The position numbers and the translations under genes are program-made. DNA of 64,000 nucleotides from JAFGSG01 sp964626055 (GTDB lineage: Bacteria > Spirochaetota > UBA4802 > JAFGDQ01), in the NCBI GenBank assembly GCA_964626055.1, contig CAZVDF010000007.1, forward strand, positions 29,607 to 93,606, given 5' to 3'. This document shows positions 36,387 to 45,201 of the stretch, piece after piece. How positions within the stretch are numbered: the stretch's first letter is position 1; every line of letters starts with the position of its first letter. A model generated the notes under the pieces. It searched no databases. It saw only the letters and a list, made by a program, of their open reading frames with translations, and was not told the DNA's origin.

Positions 36387-36773
36387 CAATCCCCGAATTT
36401 TCTTGCCTTTCCCCGGGCCATATTCTATAATTAATTAAAAATATTTTTTAAAAAAATATTTGACTAATATTTACCGGAACTTAATTTTTGGTTTCTTTAT
36501 TTATATTTTAAATGTATATTTGATACGAAATTTCATCTATAGAACTAGCCGGATAATATCTGTTCCGAACCCAATTATTATAGTAAAATTTCATAAAATA
36601 AATAATCTAAAGTATTCAAGTAGACTGACTTTTATTACGATACTTTTTAACACTATCGATAGAATGATCAAATTTTATCGAAAATATTCATACTTTAATT
36701 ATAGAAAGTCAGTCCATATAATTAAATAATTTTAAGGATTATTATCCTTTTAAAAGATCAGGAGTTTCATTTA
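36387..36773. other. AT-rich intergenic region upstream of EF-G with a family C element
   Basis: About 390 bases. It contains the best-preserved family C inverted-repeat element (36623-36714). The 89-codon frame crossing it has Lys/Asn/Ile-rich low-complexity content and is not taken as a gene. The fusA promoter should lie in the last 60 bases or within the repeat. Confidence 0.6.
36623..36714. mobile_element. Family C inverted-repeat element, complete copy
   Basis: 92 bp bounded by perfect 10-bp inverted ends gactgacttt (36623-36632) and aaagtcagtc (36705-36714), with the internal landmark ctatcgatagaatgatca. The same left end, spacing and landmark recur at 63948-64000, and fragments at 5671, 18211 and 40616. 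Too small to code for a protein; MITE-like. Confidence 0.65.
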
Positions 36774-38861
36774 ATGCAGGAAGACATTTCAATTATACGT
36801 AACATAGGTATCAGCGCGCATATCGATTCGGGTAAAACGACTCTTTCGGAAAGGATCCTGTTCTATTGCAAAAAAATACACGCAATACACGAAGTTAAGG
36901 ACAAAGAAGGCAAAGGAGCCACGATGGACTCCATGGAACTGGAGCGCGAACGCGGCATAACCATAGCATCGGCAGCGACAAACGTCGACTGGAAGGATCA
37001 TTCCATAAATTTAATAGACACTCCGGGACACGTGGACTTTACCATTGAAGTGGAAAGAGCGCTCCGGGTTCTGGACGGCGCCATACTTGTGCTCTGCGCG
37101 GTTGGCGGCGTGCAATCGCAGTCGATAACGGTAGACAGACAGCTTAAACGCTATAAAGTCCCCCGCATAGCCTTTATAAACAAATGCGACCGTACGGGAG
37201 CGAATCCGTACCGCGTAACGGAACAGCTTCGGGAAAAACTCGGTCTTAACGCAGTTCTTCTGCAGATACCTATAGGCATTGAGGACAGGCTTAAAGGCGT
37301 GATCGACCTGGTTTCAATGAAAGCGATCTACTTCGACGGAGAAAACGGAGAGAATCTCCGTACAGAAGAAATACCTGCCGAGCTACGCCCGGAAGCCGAG
37401 AACAAACACAAGGAAATGATGGATGCCGTCACGATGGTTTCGGACGAACTCATGGAAGCCTATCTTGAAGGCAAAGTTACCGAAGAATTAATCCACCAGG
37501 AAATCCAGAAAGCTACAAAAGAGCTAAAACTTGTTCCTGTGGCTTTAGGATCGGCTTATAAAAATAAAGGCGTTCAGCCGCTTCTGGATATGGTCATTAA
37601 ATATCTGCCCGATCCGACTGGCGTAACGAACATTGCTCTCGACCTGGATAATAACGAGGAGGAAATAATCCTTATATCCGAGCAAGACAAACCGACAGTC
37701 GCGCTCGCGTTCAAGCTGGAAGACGGACAGTACGGGCAATTATCCTATATAAGAATCTACCAGGGTTCTCTGAAAAAAGGAGACGAGCTTTACAACAGCA
37801 GGTCAAAAAAGAAATTCAAGGTCGGACGTTTGATCCGGATGCATGCGGATAAGATGGAGGATATAAGCGAAGCAAGATGCGGAGACATCGTTGCCGTGTT
37901 TGGAATAGACTGCGCTTCCGGAGACACGTTCACGGACACAAAGCTCAACTATTCCATGACTTCCATGCATGTGCCGGAGCCCGTTATTTCGCTCGCCATT
38001 GCACCGAAGGATATAAAATCTTCGGACAATCTGGGAAAAGCGCTCAACAGGTTCACGAAAGAAGACCCGACATTCAAAACTTATACGGACGAAGAATCCG
38101 GAGAAAGAATAATAAGCGGTATGGGCGAGCTTCACCTCGACGTTTATATAGAAAGGATGAAGCGCGAATACGATGTTATTGTAGAGGCGGGAATGCCGCA
38201 GGTAGCGTACCGCGAAGCCATAACAAAAGCCGTCGATTTCAATTATACGCACAAGAAGCAGACGGGCGGCGCCGGTCAGTTCGCACGCATCGAAGGAAAG
38301 ATCGAACCGTTTCACGAAGGGATATTCGAATTTGAGAACAATATTAAAGGCGGAGCCATCCCGACAGAATATATACCCGCGTGCGAAAAGGGATTTTTTG
38401 AGTGTCTTAAAAAAGGCAGGCTGATCGGATTCCCCATTGTAGGCGTTAAAGTGAGCCTTAATGACGGGGACTTTCATGCTGTCGACTCTTCTTCGATGGC
38501 CTTCCAGATCGCGGCAACATCGGCCTTCTGGCAGGTATATCCCAAGGCCAATCCGCAGATACTTGAACCCATAATGAAGGTTGTCGTTGAAGGCCCGTCC
38601 GAATTTCAGGGCAACGTATTCGGCAGCATAAACCAGAGGCGCGGAATTATTGTAAGTACAACGGAAGACGACATTATGTGCCGCGTTGAAGCCGAAGTCC
38701 CGCTTTCCGAAATGTTCGGGTATTCCACAGACCTGCGTTCTATGACGCAGGGAAAGTCGGAATTCACAATGGAATTCTTAAAATACACAAAAGTCCCGGA
38801 CAGCATAGCGGAAAAAATTAAAAAAGATTTGGAAGAAAAAAAGAAGAAGAAAGGAAAATAA
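36774..38861 (+). CDS. fusA: Elongation factor G, spirochaete/mitochondrial EF-G1 type
   Basis: 695 aa translational GTPase. G1 motif AHIDSGKT at residues 15-22, switch RERGIT, DTPGH, NKCD; domains II to V follow in order, with a Lys-rich tail. The opening RNIGISAHIDSGKTTLSERI and FTKEDPTF...GMGELHL agree better with the EF-G1 class of spirochaetes, planctomycetes and mitochondria than with ordinary bacterial EF-G (GIMAHIDAGKTT). From memory it is strikingly close to the Leptospira protein. Drives translocation; a second EF-G elsewhere in the genome would handle recycling if the class rule holds. Confidence 0.93.
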   Translation: MQEDISIIRNIGISAHIDSGKTTLSERILFYCKKIHAIHEVKDKEGKGATMDSMELERERGITIASAATNVDWKDHSINLIDTPGHVDFTIEVERALRVLDGAILVLCAVGGVQSQSITVDRQLKRYKVPRIAFINKCDRTGANPYRVTEQLREKLGLNAVLLQIPIGIEDRLKGVIDLVSMKAIYFDGENGENLRTEEIPAELRPEAENKHKEMMDAVTMVSDELMEAYLEGKVTEELIHQEIQKATKELKLVPVALGSAYKNKGVQPLLDMVIKYLPDPTGVTNIALDLDNNEEEIILISEQDKPTVALAFKLEDGQYGQLSYIRIYQGSLKKGDELYNSRSKKKFKVGRLIRMHADKMEDISEARCGDIVAVFGIDCASGDTFTDTKLNYSMTSMHVPEPVISLAIAPKDIKSSDNLGKALNRFTKEDPTFKTYTDEESGERIISGMGELHLDVYIERMKREYDVIVEAGMPQVAYREAITKAVDFNYTHKKQTGGAGQFARIEGKIEPFHEGIFEFENNIKGGAIPTEYIPACEKGFFECLKKGRLIGFPIVGVKVSLNDGDFHAVDSSSMAFQIAATSAFWQVYPKANPQILEPIMKVVVEGPSEFQGNVFGSINQRRGIIVSTTEDDIMCRVEAEVPLSEMFGYSTDLRSMTQGKSEFTMEFLKYTKVPDSIAEKIKKDLEEKKKKKGK

Positions 38862-38881
38862 CAGAGGAGAGATTATTATTA

Positions 38882-39586
38882 ATGATACGAACTGAACAAA
38901 ATAAAAGAAATCCGCTCAGAATTCTTGAGCAGTCGATAAAAAAAGAAGTCGGTAAAGGCAATATCGGCGTTATAGCCGCGCGCAAAGGAGTCGGGAAGAC
39001 AGCATGCCTTGTGCATATTGCAACAGATGAATTATTCGATAACAAACATATAATTCACGTGTCTTTCTCGGCCAACACAAAGCATATTATTGACTGGTAT
39101 GAGGATATTTTTGAAGAAATAGCGAAAAGTGTAAACCTTGAGTCCGCCATGGACGTACATGATGAGATCGTTAAGAACAGGATAATAATGAACTTCAACC
39201 AGGACGGAGCAAAGATAGTTCAAATCGCGAACAGCATTAAATCGATGATCAAATTCGGGAATTTTTCCGCAAACACGATTGTAATAGACGGATTTGACTT
39301 TAACAAATGTTCGATAGATGACATCAGGACACTCCGATCTTTGGCAGACGAACTGGGACTTGAAATATGGATAAGCGCCTCGCTAAAAGATACTGACGGA
39401 TTTGATAAAAACGGGATCCCTTCACTTCTGAATAAATTTATTCAGGAAATTGCCATAGTTGTCTATATGAAACCGGAAAACGACTATATCCGTCTTCAGC
39501 TGGTCAAAGATCATGACAATATGCCGGTACCTGATCTGCATCTTAAGCTCGATCCCGGATCTCTATTAATAGTCGAGTCGGTATAA
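38882..39586 (+). CDS. RecA/DnaB-like P-loop ATPase of unknown role
   Basis: 234 aa. Walker A ARKGVGKTACLVHIA around residues 34-48, Walker B-like NTIVIDGFDF and a hydrophobic-acidic strand order typical of RecA-fold ATPases. AGAGGAG stands upstream. It follows fusA by 20 bases, so is probably cotranscribed. No helicase or partner domain is visible. A cytoplasmic ATPase of unknown function. Confidence 0.7.
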   Translation: MIRTEQNKRNPLRILEQSIKKEVGKGNIGVIAARKGVGKTACLVHIATDELFDNKHIIHVSFSANTKHIIDWYEDIFEEIAKSVNLESAMDVHDEIVKNRIIMNFNQDGAKIVQIANSIKSMIKFGNFSANTIVIDGFDFNKCSIDDIRTLRSLADELGLEIWISASLKDTDGFDKNGIPSLLNKFIQEIAIVVYMKPENDYIRLQLVKDHDNMPVPDLHLKLDPGSLLIVESV

Positions 39587-39593
39587 TCGGAAG

Positions 39594-39833
39594 TCATCCT
39601 CTCTTATAAAACGCAAACAGATCTTTAGGTTCGGGCACAACCTCCAGTATATCGCTGCCGCAGATAACTATATCGCAGCCTAAATATTTATTCTGCAAAT
39701 CCTCAAGACCCAGATCGCCGGATTCCTTTGCCCATCTTAAGTACTGGCTCTGCCCTATCACAACATACCTGGGTCTTATTCCTTTTCTGGTCAATTCAAG
39801 TATAAGAGCGTCAATTTCTTTTGTCAGTTTCAT
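39594..39833 (-). CDS. Small conserved-looking hypothetical protein
   Basis: 79 aa, compact alpha/beta composition: KEIDALILELTRKGIRPRYV, IGQSQYLRWAKES and GCDIVICGSDILEVVPEPK. No membrane segment or signal. Convergent with the ATPase gene (7-base gap). The sequence is well-balanced and looks coding, but I do not recognise it. Confidence 0.6.
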   Translation of the reverse strand: MKLTKEIDALILELTRKGIRPRYVVIGQSQYLRWAKESGDLGLEDLQNKYLGCDIVICGSDILEVVPEPKDLFAFYKRG

Positions 39834-39914
39834 AAAATTTCCGTTAGTAATTATTTATCAGATCCCGGTGAAATTTCCGGATTCTTCAGCTGGCATCTGG
39901 AAATAAGCTAAGAT

Positions 39915-40274
39915 CTAATTTGTAATCAGGTTATATATTAACCAGATAATCGATACAACCCCGAAAAAAATAAGCGATCCGCTGTATCTGTCGCTTTTAC
40001 GTTTGTGGCGCGTTAAATTAATCATAAAACCGATGAAACATACAAAGATAACCAGTACCAGCGTTACATTGGATAACATGGACAATAAAGAAGTCGACGA
40101 TGACTGGCCCATCAAGCTGTATCTTTTACCGAACAGAGAATCACTTGACGGTTTGGCATATGTATTGAAAATTAAGGCAAGCAGTACTAAAAGCCACGAA
40201 ATCCCGGCAAAAATACTTATTGCCTTTTTTAAAGTATCGGGACCTCTCCTCCTGTTCATTATTTTACCGTTCAT
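39915..40274 (-). CDS. Small membrane protein with three hydrophobic segments
   Basis: 119 aa. A strong GGAGG ribosome site precedes the ATG. Hydrophobic segments at about residues 19-40 (ISIFAGISWLLVLLALIF), 66-88 (LSNVTLVLVIFVCFIGFMI) and 99-117 (GSLIFFGVVSIIWLIYNLI) predict an inner-membrane protein with a Ser-rich external loop. Not recognised. It borders the repeat nest on its upstream side. Confidence 0.65.
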   Translation of the reverse strand: MNGKIMNRRRGPDTLKKAISIFAGISWLLVLLALIFNTYAKPSSDSLFGKRYSLMGQSSSTSLLSMLSNVTLVLVIFVCFIGFMINLTRHKRKSDRYSGSLIFFGVVSIIWLIYNLITN

Positions 40275-40332
40275 AATTTACCTCCAAAAGAAAAATGTTA
40301 CGCGGATCTCTTCTTTAAAACAGGCGAATAAT

Positions 40333-40536
40333 AGAAGTCATCTCAAAATTATAAATGCATGTAAATGATTAACGATAAATTGGAATATATTAGAAAATTT
40401 TCTGCGGAATCAGACCTTCCTGGTCAGTTTTTTATGCTTCTGATGGCCGTTGCATCAGGTCTGAAAGGCGTCCTCAAAAATTTTCCAATATATTCCAATT
40501 TATCAACAAATAAAATATAATTTTGAGATGGCTTCT
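40333..40536. mobile_element. Family B inverted-repeat element, 204-bp full copy
   Basis: Outer termini 40333-40353 (agaagtcatctcaaaatt...) and 40516-40536 (...aattttgagatggcttct) match at 20 of 21 positions as inverted repeats. A second nested inverted repeat, 40376-40401 against 40477-40502, matches at 25 of 26. Between them is a core starting ctgcgga with smaller internal pairs (tcagacc/ggtctga). The flanking AAT on both sides may be a 3-bp target duplication. Non-coding, MITE-like. Confidence 0.75.
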
Positions 40537-40615
40537 AATTAATTCAGTAACTAAAAACTCCTTAAATATATGTTCGACATTAAAATATTAATAATACAAC
40601 TATATTCTCATCGTG

Positions 40616-40862
40616 GTTGACTATTAATGATTTAATTATGGATATTTGCGATAAAATGATCAAATATTAATCAATTTTAAGGCAACAGGCTGCTTTTCGC
40701 CGCTCATGGCGTTCGCGGCATTCATCACATCCTGTGCCTCGATGTTGCCTTCGGCCTCAGACAGTCCTCGGAAATTATATATGGTATTGATTTTACGATT
40801 GATTACATTTAATTTTATAAAGGTTTTAAGACGCACTATAAATTAAAAGTCAGTCGACCTGA
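40616..40862. mobile_element. Composite repeat: family C ends with family A right half inside
   Basis: Left part (40616-40670) resembles family C with gcgataaaatgatcaaat; right part ends in aaaagtcagtcgacctgag, the inverted family C end. Within it, 40744-40839 matches the right half of family A: a 36-base block (40744-40779) identical to 62492-62527 and an end aggttttaagacgcact like the family A terminus. It looks like a family A element inserted in, or recombined with, a family C element and then decayed. Confidence 0.5.
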
Positions 40863-40929
40863 GTTATTAAGTAACGCGATATGCGGCTCTATTGGGAAGA
40901 AACAATATTCAGAGGGGGAAAAAAATTAT

Positions 40930-42177
40930 TTACAGCCCGGAAAAATCAAGTGTTGCAAAGTAATCGTCTATTGTTTCCGCTCTTCTTATCATTTCCACTT
41001 TCCCGTCGCTTTTAAGCAATAACTCCGCAGAGCGCAGTTTACCGTTATAATTAAATCCCATCGCGTGCCCATGGGCCCCGGTATCGTGTATGACCACGAT
41101 ATCGCCGATATCGATCCTCGGGAGCTTTCTGTCGATCGCGAATTTGTCGTTGTTTTCGCAAAGCGAACCCGTGACATCGTATGTATGGTCAAGCGGCCAG
41201 TCCTCCTTTCCAATTACGGTTATGTGATGATAAGCGCCGTAAATGGCCGGTCGCATAAGATTGGCCATGCTTGCGTCAAGGCCGACGTACTTCTTGTATA
41301 TATCCTTTTTATGCAATACAGTGGAAACAAGGTACCCGTAAGGGCCAGTGATCATCCTTCCGCATTCGGAAAATATTTTCAGGGGATGCATATCGTTCGG
41401 GATAACGATATTTTTATATTCCTGTTCAATTTCCCTGCCCAGCGCTCCGAGATCAACGGCTGTTTGCTCCGGCTTATACGGGATCCCGATCCCGCCGCTA
41501 AGATTGACAAACTCCACACGAATGCCCAGTTCTTTCTTTAAATCCGCCGCCAGCTCGAAAAGCATTCTCGCCGTTTCGACATAGCTTGACCGGTTAAGCT
41601 CATTGGATATAACGAAAGAATGCAGACCGAATCTTTTTACGCCCTTTTCGCGGACAATTATAAATCCTTCGAATATCTGAGACCGGGTGAACCCGTATTT
41701 TGACTCTACCGGATCGCCTATAATAACATTGCCTTTGCGCAGCGGACCAGGATTGTACCTGAAGGATATAACTTCGGGGATGCCGGCGTATCTTTCCAGG
41801 AAAGATATATGGCTGATGTCATCAAGATTAATTATGGCGCCAAGTTCTCTCGCCTTTACGTATTCATAAGCCGGAGTATCGTTTGACGAGAACATTATAT
41901 TTTCTCCGGTGATCCCGACTTTCTCCGCCAGAACGAGCTCCGGCAAAGAGCTGCAATCGGCCCCGAAGCCCAGCTCTTTTGCAATCCTGATGATATACGG
42001 ATTAGGGTTTGCTTTAATTGCAAAATACTCCTTAAAGTCCGCCCATGAAAACGCGGACTTTAATCTTTCGCCGTTCTCACGTATGGCTTTTTCATCGTAT
42101 ATATGGAACGGAGCAGGATATTTCTTTATGATAGCTTCGATTTCAGTTTTTGTGAATGGCAGCTTTTTATCTGTCAT
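40930..42177 (-). CDS. lysA: Diaminopimelate decarboxylase-like protein
   Basis: 415 aa fold-III PLP decarboxylase. PLP lysine K55 in YFAIKANPNPY; glycine-rich phosphate loop NLSGGIGIPY; FSECGRMITGPYG; and the active-site cysteine region VTGSLCENNDKFA, with the C-terminal DTGAHGHAMGFNYNG. The sequence is a little divergent from textbook LysA (HSFVISN in place of HIGSQ), so a related amino-acid decarboxylase is possible. The final step of lysine synthesis is the likeliest role. It is isolated between repeat elements on both sides. Confidence 0.83.
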   Translation of the reverse strand: MTDKKLPFTKTEIEAIIKKYPAPFHIYDEKAIRENGERLKSAFSWADFKEYFAIKANPNPYIIRIAKELGFGADCSSLPELVLAEKVGITGENIMFSSNDTPAYEYVKARELGAIINLDDISHISFLERYAGIPEVISFRYNPGPLRKGNVIIGDPVESKYGFTRSQIFEGFIIVREKGVKRFGLHSFVISNELNRSSYVETARMLFELAADLKKELGIRVEFVNLSGGIGIPYKPEQTAVDLGALGREIEQEYKNIVIPNDMHPLKIFSECGRMITGPYGYLVSTVLHKKDIYKKYVGLDASMANLMRPAIYGAYHHITVIGKEDWPLDHTYDVTGSLCENNDKFAIDRKLPRIDIGDIVVIHDTGAHGHAMGFNYNGKLRSAELLLKSDGKVEMIRRAETIDDYFATLDFSGL

Positions 42178-42201
42178 ATTTATACTCTGCGTTTAATATT
42201 A

Positions 42202-42309
42202 AGAGTGCGTCCAAAAACCTATCATTAATTGATAAATTCGTATTACTGCCCGGAATTATATGTGCAGAGCAATATCAATACTATCTATAAAGGTTTTGGG
42301 ACGCACTCT
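42202..42309. mobile_element. Family A inverted-repeat element, 108-bp short copy
   Basis: Left terminus agagtgcgtccaaaaacct (42202-42220) and right terminus aggttttgggacgcactct (42291-42309) are inverted repeats with one mismatch. The left 80 bases match the left part of the 210-bp copy at 62377-62586, but the internal hairpin core is absent. It lies 25 bases upstream of the lysA start codon. Confidence 0.75.
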
Positions 42310-42368
42310 AAGTGATATCATATGAATTTCTAAAATGAAAAATTGTAAAGTAATAAATTAGTTTATCC

Positions 42369-42423
42369 GGGAGCCAATTTAAAATTATGTTTTATATGAA
42401 TCTGTAATATTGAGATGGCTTCT
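42369..42423. mobile_element. Family B element, degenerate 55-bp copy
   Basis: Ends ggagccaatttaaaatta and taatattgagatggcttct are decayed inverted termini of family B; no internal core. Located 60 bases from the family A copy. Confidence 0.45.
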
Positions 42424-42604
42424 CGATATATCAGATAAAAATAGCATTTTTGCAAGACCGGTTTTAAGTAAAACATTACTTATTCAAGGCCTTCTATCTT
42501 TTTTCCTTGACAATAAATCCCTTTTAAATCTTAGTCTTTTGCTATGGATGCTTATATGAACATATTAAAAAGTTATTACTTTTATTATTATTTTAATATC
42601 AAAT

Positions 42605-42700
42605 AGGCGCCCGGCTTTGCTTTCGGGAAGACGCAAGCCATGGGCGCAAGCCTGTGGCTTTTTCATATACTGCCATGGGATTTTTCCATGGTTTTTTTAA
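42605..42700 (+). promoter_or_regulatory. GC-rich hairpin leader of the aminotransferase genes
   Basis: Alternative pairings: gcgccc (42607-42612) with gggcgc (42642-42647); aagcca with tggctt ending in a T-run; and ccatgg (42673-42678) with ccatgg (42686-42691) followed by seven T's, a small terminator-like hairpin 20 bases before the ribosome site. The octamer cgcaagcc occurs twice. A transcriptional attenuator or riboswitch is possible, but no known class was matched. Confidence 0.4.
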
Positions 42701-42716
42701 ATTTCGGGGAGAGAAT

Positions 42717-43907
42717 ATGATTATATCAAAAAAAATGCAGGAGCTGATCTTCAACCAGGAAGGCTGGACTCGAAGGATGTTCGAGGAAGGCCAGAGAATA
42801 AGAAAGGAATTCGGTGAAGATAAAATATTCGATTTCACCCTTGGAAATCCGGACACGGAGCCGCCGGATCAGGTTCAAAAATATCTAATAGAAGCACTGA
42901 AGAACCCTGAAAAGGGAACGCACCGCTATATGTCGAACAACGGCTACGAAGAAGTTCGCAGTGAAATAGCCGCTTACATGACCGAAGAATACGGACTTCC
43001 GTTTTCCTCGAGCCATATTTTTATGTCCGTAGGCTCGGCCGGAGGATTCAATATTCTTCTGAAAAGCATTTTAAATCCCGGAGACGAGGTGATTATCCCA
43101 TCGCCTTTTTTCTGGGAATTCAAGAACTATATCGAAAACCACGGAGGCATTGCACATTTCGCAAAGTCACAAAACGATTTTCAGCTAGACGTAAACTATA
43201 TCGAGAAAGCCATAAACAAAAAAACAAAGGCAATTATCCTGAACAGCCCCAACAATCCCACCGGAATTGTTTATAACGACGGGTGCGTCGCGGATCTTAC
43301 GTCGCTGCTGAACAGGAAAAGAGAAAAAGGCCAGAATATTTATATAATTTGTGACGAAGCCTATAAGAAACTGCTCTATGACGGCGTAAAGCTTCCGAAT
43401 ATATTTAAGAAATATGACCTTGTGTTCTCAATAACCTCACATTCCAAGGACCTCGCTCTGGCGGGAGAGCGTATAGGATATGTCGCCATTTCACCGAAAA
43501 TCGAAGAGTATCAGGCGCTGGTTTCGGCAATGATGATTTCCATCAGGAGCCTCGGATTCGTCAATGCGCCCGCGCTCTTCCAGAGAATAGCCGGGAAATT
43601 CCAGAGGAATTCGGTGGACATCGGCGCATACCAGAAGAAACGCGATCTTCTTTACGATATTCTTACGGAATCCGGATTCGATTGCGTAAAGCCGACGGGC
43701 GCTTTCTACATGTTCCCCAAATCCCCGATCCCTGACGAAGTCGAATTTGTCCAGACGTTGCAGCGCGATGAAAGGATTATGATAGTGCCCGGACGAGGCT
43801 TTGGAAGCGAAGGATACGTACGGATCGCTTACTGCGTTCCCATTGAAAAAATAGAAAAAAGCAGGGAAGGATTTTTACGTGCCGGCAAACGCTATAAACT
43901 GAGGTAA
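42717..43907 (+). CDS. Class I PLP-dependent aminotransferase, first of tandem pair
   Basis: 396 aa from the ATG at 42717, preceded by GGGGAGAG; a longer frame upstream is GC-rich leader and not protein-like. AspC-type fold: FTLGNPDTEPP, SPNNPTGIVYND, CDEAYKKLLYDG and the PLP lysine in TSHSKDLALAGERIGY. C-terminal IMIVPGRGFGSEGYVRIAYC with the substrate carboxylate-binding arginine. It is two bases upstream of a clear paralogue. Substrate pair unknown (aspartate, aromatic or branched-chain type). Confidence 0.88.
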   Translation: MIISKKMQELIFNQEGWTRRMFEEGQRIRKEFGEDKIFDFTLGNPDTEPPDQVQKYLIEALKNPEKGTHRYMSNNGYEEVRSEIAAYMTEEYGLPFSSSHIFMSVGSAGGFNILLKSILNPGDEVIIPSPFFWEFKNYIENHGGIAHFAKSQNDFQLDVNYIEKAINKKTKAIILNSPNNPTGIVYNDGCVADLTSLLNRKREKGQNIYIICDEAYKKLLYDGVKLPNIFKKYDLVFSITSHSKDLALAGERIGYVAISPKIEEYQALVSAMMISIRSLGFVNAPALFQRIAGKFQRNSVDIGAYQKKRDLLYDILTESGFDCVKPTGAFYMFPKSPIPDEVEFVQTLQRDERIMIVPGRGFGSEGYVRIAYCVPIEKIEKSREGFLRAGKRYKLR

Positions 43908-43909
43908 AT

Positions 43910-45082
43910 ATGAGCTCATCAAACAGCATTAAGGAGTTAATGAAATCGTCTTCCTGGATCAGGGCCATGTTCGAAGAAGGCGAGCGTCTTAAAAAGGAAT
44001 TCGGTGCAGAAAACATTCTTGATTTTACTCTCGGGAATCCGATCACGGAGCCTCCCGGAGAGCTCCTGGAGGAACTTAAGATCGCTGCCGCATCCGAAAA
44101 AAAAGGAATGCACAAGTATATGACAAATGCCGGTTACGACTTTGTCCGCGAAGAGATAGCCGGTTTTTGCAGAAAAAAAACCGGGCTGCCTTTCGCCAAA
44201 GACAATATAGTCATGACTGTCGGAGCAGCGGGGGCGCTTAACGTTGTTTTTAAATCGCTCCTCGATCCAGGCGACGAAGTGATAGTAATAAATCCTTTCT
44301 TTGTCGAGTTCATGTTCTACATCGGGAATCATAACGGCATAATGAAGCTTGTGGACAGCAGGGATGATTTTCATCTCGATATCGGGAAAATAGAAAAAGC
44401 GATAACAAAAAAGACAAAAGCGATCCTCATCAACTCTCCGAACAATCCTACGGGCGTTGTGTATAATGAAAAAGAACTAGGAGAGTTAGGCGAACTGCTG
44501 GGCAAAATGAGAAAGAAAGGCCGGTTAATATACCTGATCTGCGACGAAGCATATAAAAAACTTATATATGACGGCACTGTGCTGCCCGATGTATTCAGCC
44601 TGTACGAGAACACAATAGCGGTGACATGCCATTCCAAGGATCTGGGCCTTGCCGGCGAAAGGATCGGTTATATCGCAGCTTCGCCTTCGCTTGAAGACCT
44701 GAAACCGATAATGGATGCGATGATATTTTCCAACAGAATACTCGGTTTTATAAACGCACCGGCGCTTATGCAGCGCATTGTCGGAAAATTCCAGGATATT
44801 AATATAGATATCACGGAATACAGGCGCAGGCGCGATGCAATATATAGTATCCTTGTAGAATCCGGATTCGAAGTCAATAAACCCCTCGGAGCTTTTTACA
44901 TATTCCCGAAGACTCCCATTACCGACGATATAAAATTCATCAGGGAACTTCAGCAGCACCATATTCTCGGGGTTCCCGGAACCGGATTCGGCAAGCCGGG
45001 TTATTTCAGGCTTGCTTACTGCGTGGATATGGACGTAATAGAACGCTCGCGGAAATACTTTCTGGAATTCGCAGGGAAATAG
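43910..45082 (+). CDS. Class I PLP-dependent aminotransferase, second of tandem pair
   Basis: 390 aa, closely parallel to its upstream neighbour: MFEEGERLKKEFG, FTLGNPITEPP, INSPNNPTGVVYNE, CDEAYKKLIYDG and the PLP lysine in CHSKDLGLAGERIGY, ending FRLAYCVDMDVIERS. A tandem duplication; the two probably differ in substrate, because residues around the active site diverge (SIRSLGFVN against SNRILGFIN). Starts at an ATG two bases after the first stop. Confidence 0.88.
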   Translation: MSSSNSIKELMKSSSWIRAMFEEGERLKKEFGAENILDFTLGNPITEPPGELLEELKIAAASEKKGMHKYMTNAGYDFVREEIAGFCRKKTGLPFAKDNIVMTVGAAGALNVVFKSLLDPGDEVIVINPFFVEFMFYIGNHNGIMKLVDSRDDFHLDIGKIEKAITKKTKAILINSPNNPTGVVYNEKELGELGELLGKMRKKGRLIYLICDEAYKKLIYDGTVLPDVFSLYENTIAVTCHSKDLGLAGERIGYIAASPSLEDLKPIMDAMIFSNRILGFINAPALMQRIVGKFQDINIDITEYRRRRDAIYSILVESGFEVNKPLGAFYIFPKTPITDDIKFIRELQQHHILGVPGTGFGKPGYFRLAYCVDMDVIERSRKYFLEFAGK

Positions 45083-45201
45083 AAAAAAGACAATTTAATA
45101 TATTGTTGACAAAAATAACATCGAATAATTACTTAATATCCTGGTTATTAACATTAAAGAATAAAATGAAAATTATTCACTAAAATATAAAGGTAAAATT
45201 T

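Larger units (their letters stand above)
40275..40929. other. Repeat nest (families B, C, A) without genes
   Basis: 655 bases between two minus-strand genes holding a complete family B element (40333-40536) and a composite of family C ends with a family A right half (40616-40862). No frame looks coding. It provides the leader of the small membrane-protein gene. Confidence 0.7.
42178..42716. other. Intergenic region with family A and B elements and a GC-rich leader
   Basis: 540 bases between divergent lysA and the aminotransferases. It contains a 108-bp family A element, a degenerate family B element and a GC-rich hairpin leader (42605-42700) before the first aminotransferase. No gene seen. 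Confidence 0.7.

Noticed and set aside
36460..36729. 89-codon frame upstream of EF-G
   Set aside because: Covers a family C repeat element and has low-complexity composition.
39588..39606. ggaagtcatcct as a further family B end
   Set aside because: Only about ten bases match, inside the end of a coding region, with no partner terminus.
45106..45139. TTGACA before the 68-aa gene as a promoter
   Set aside because: The -35 box is perfect, but no acceptable -10 hexamer lies at 16-18 bases.
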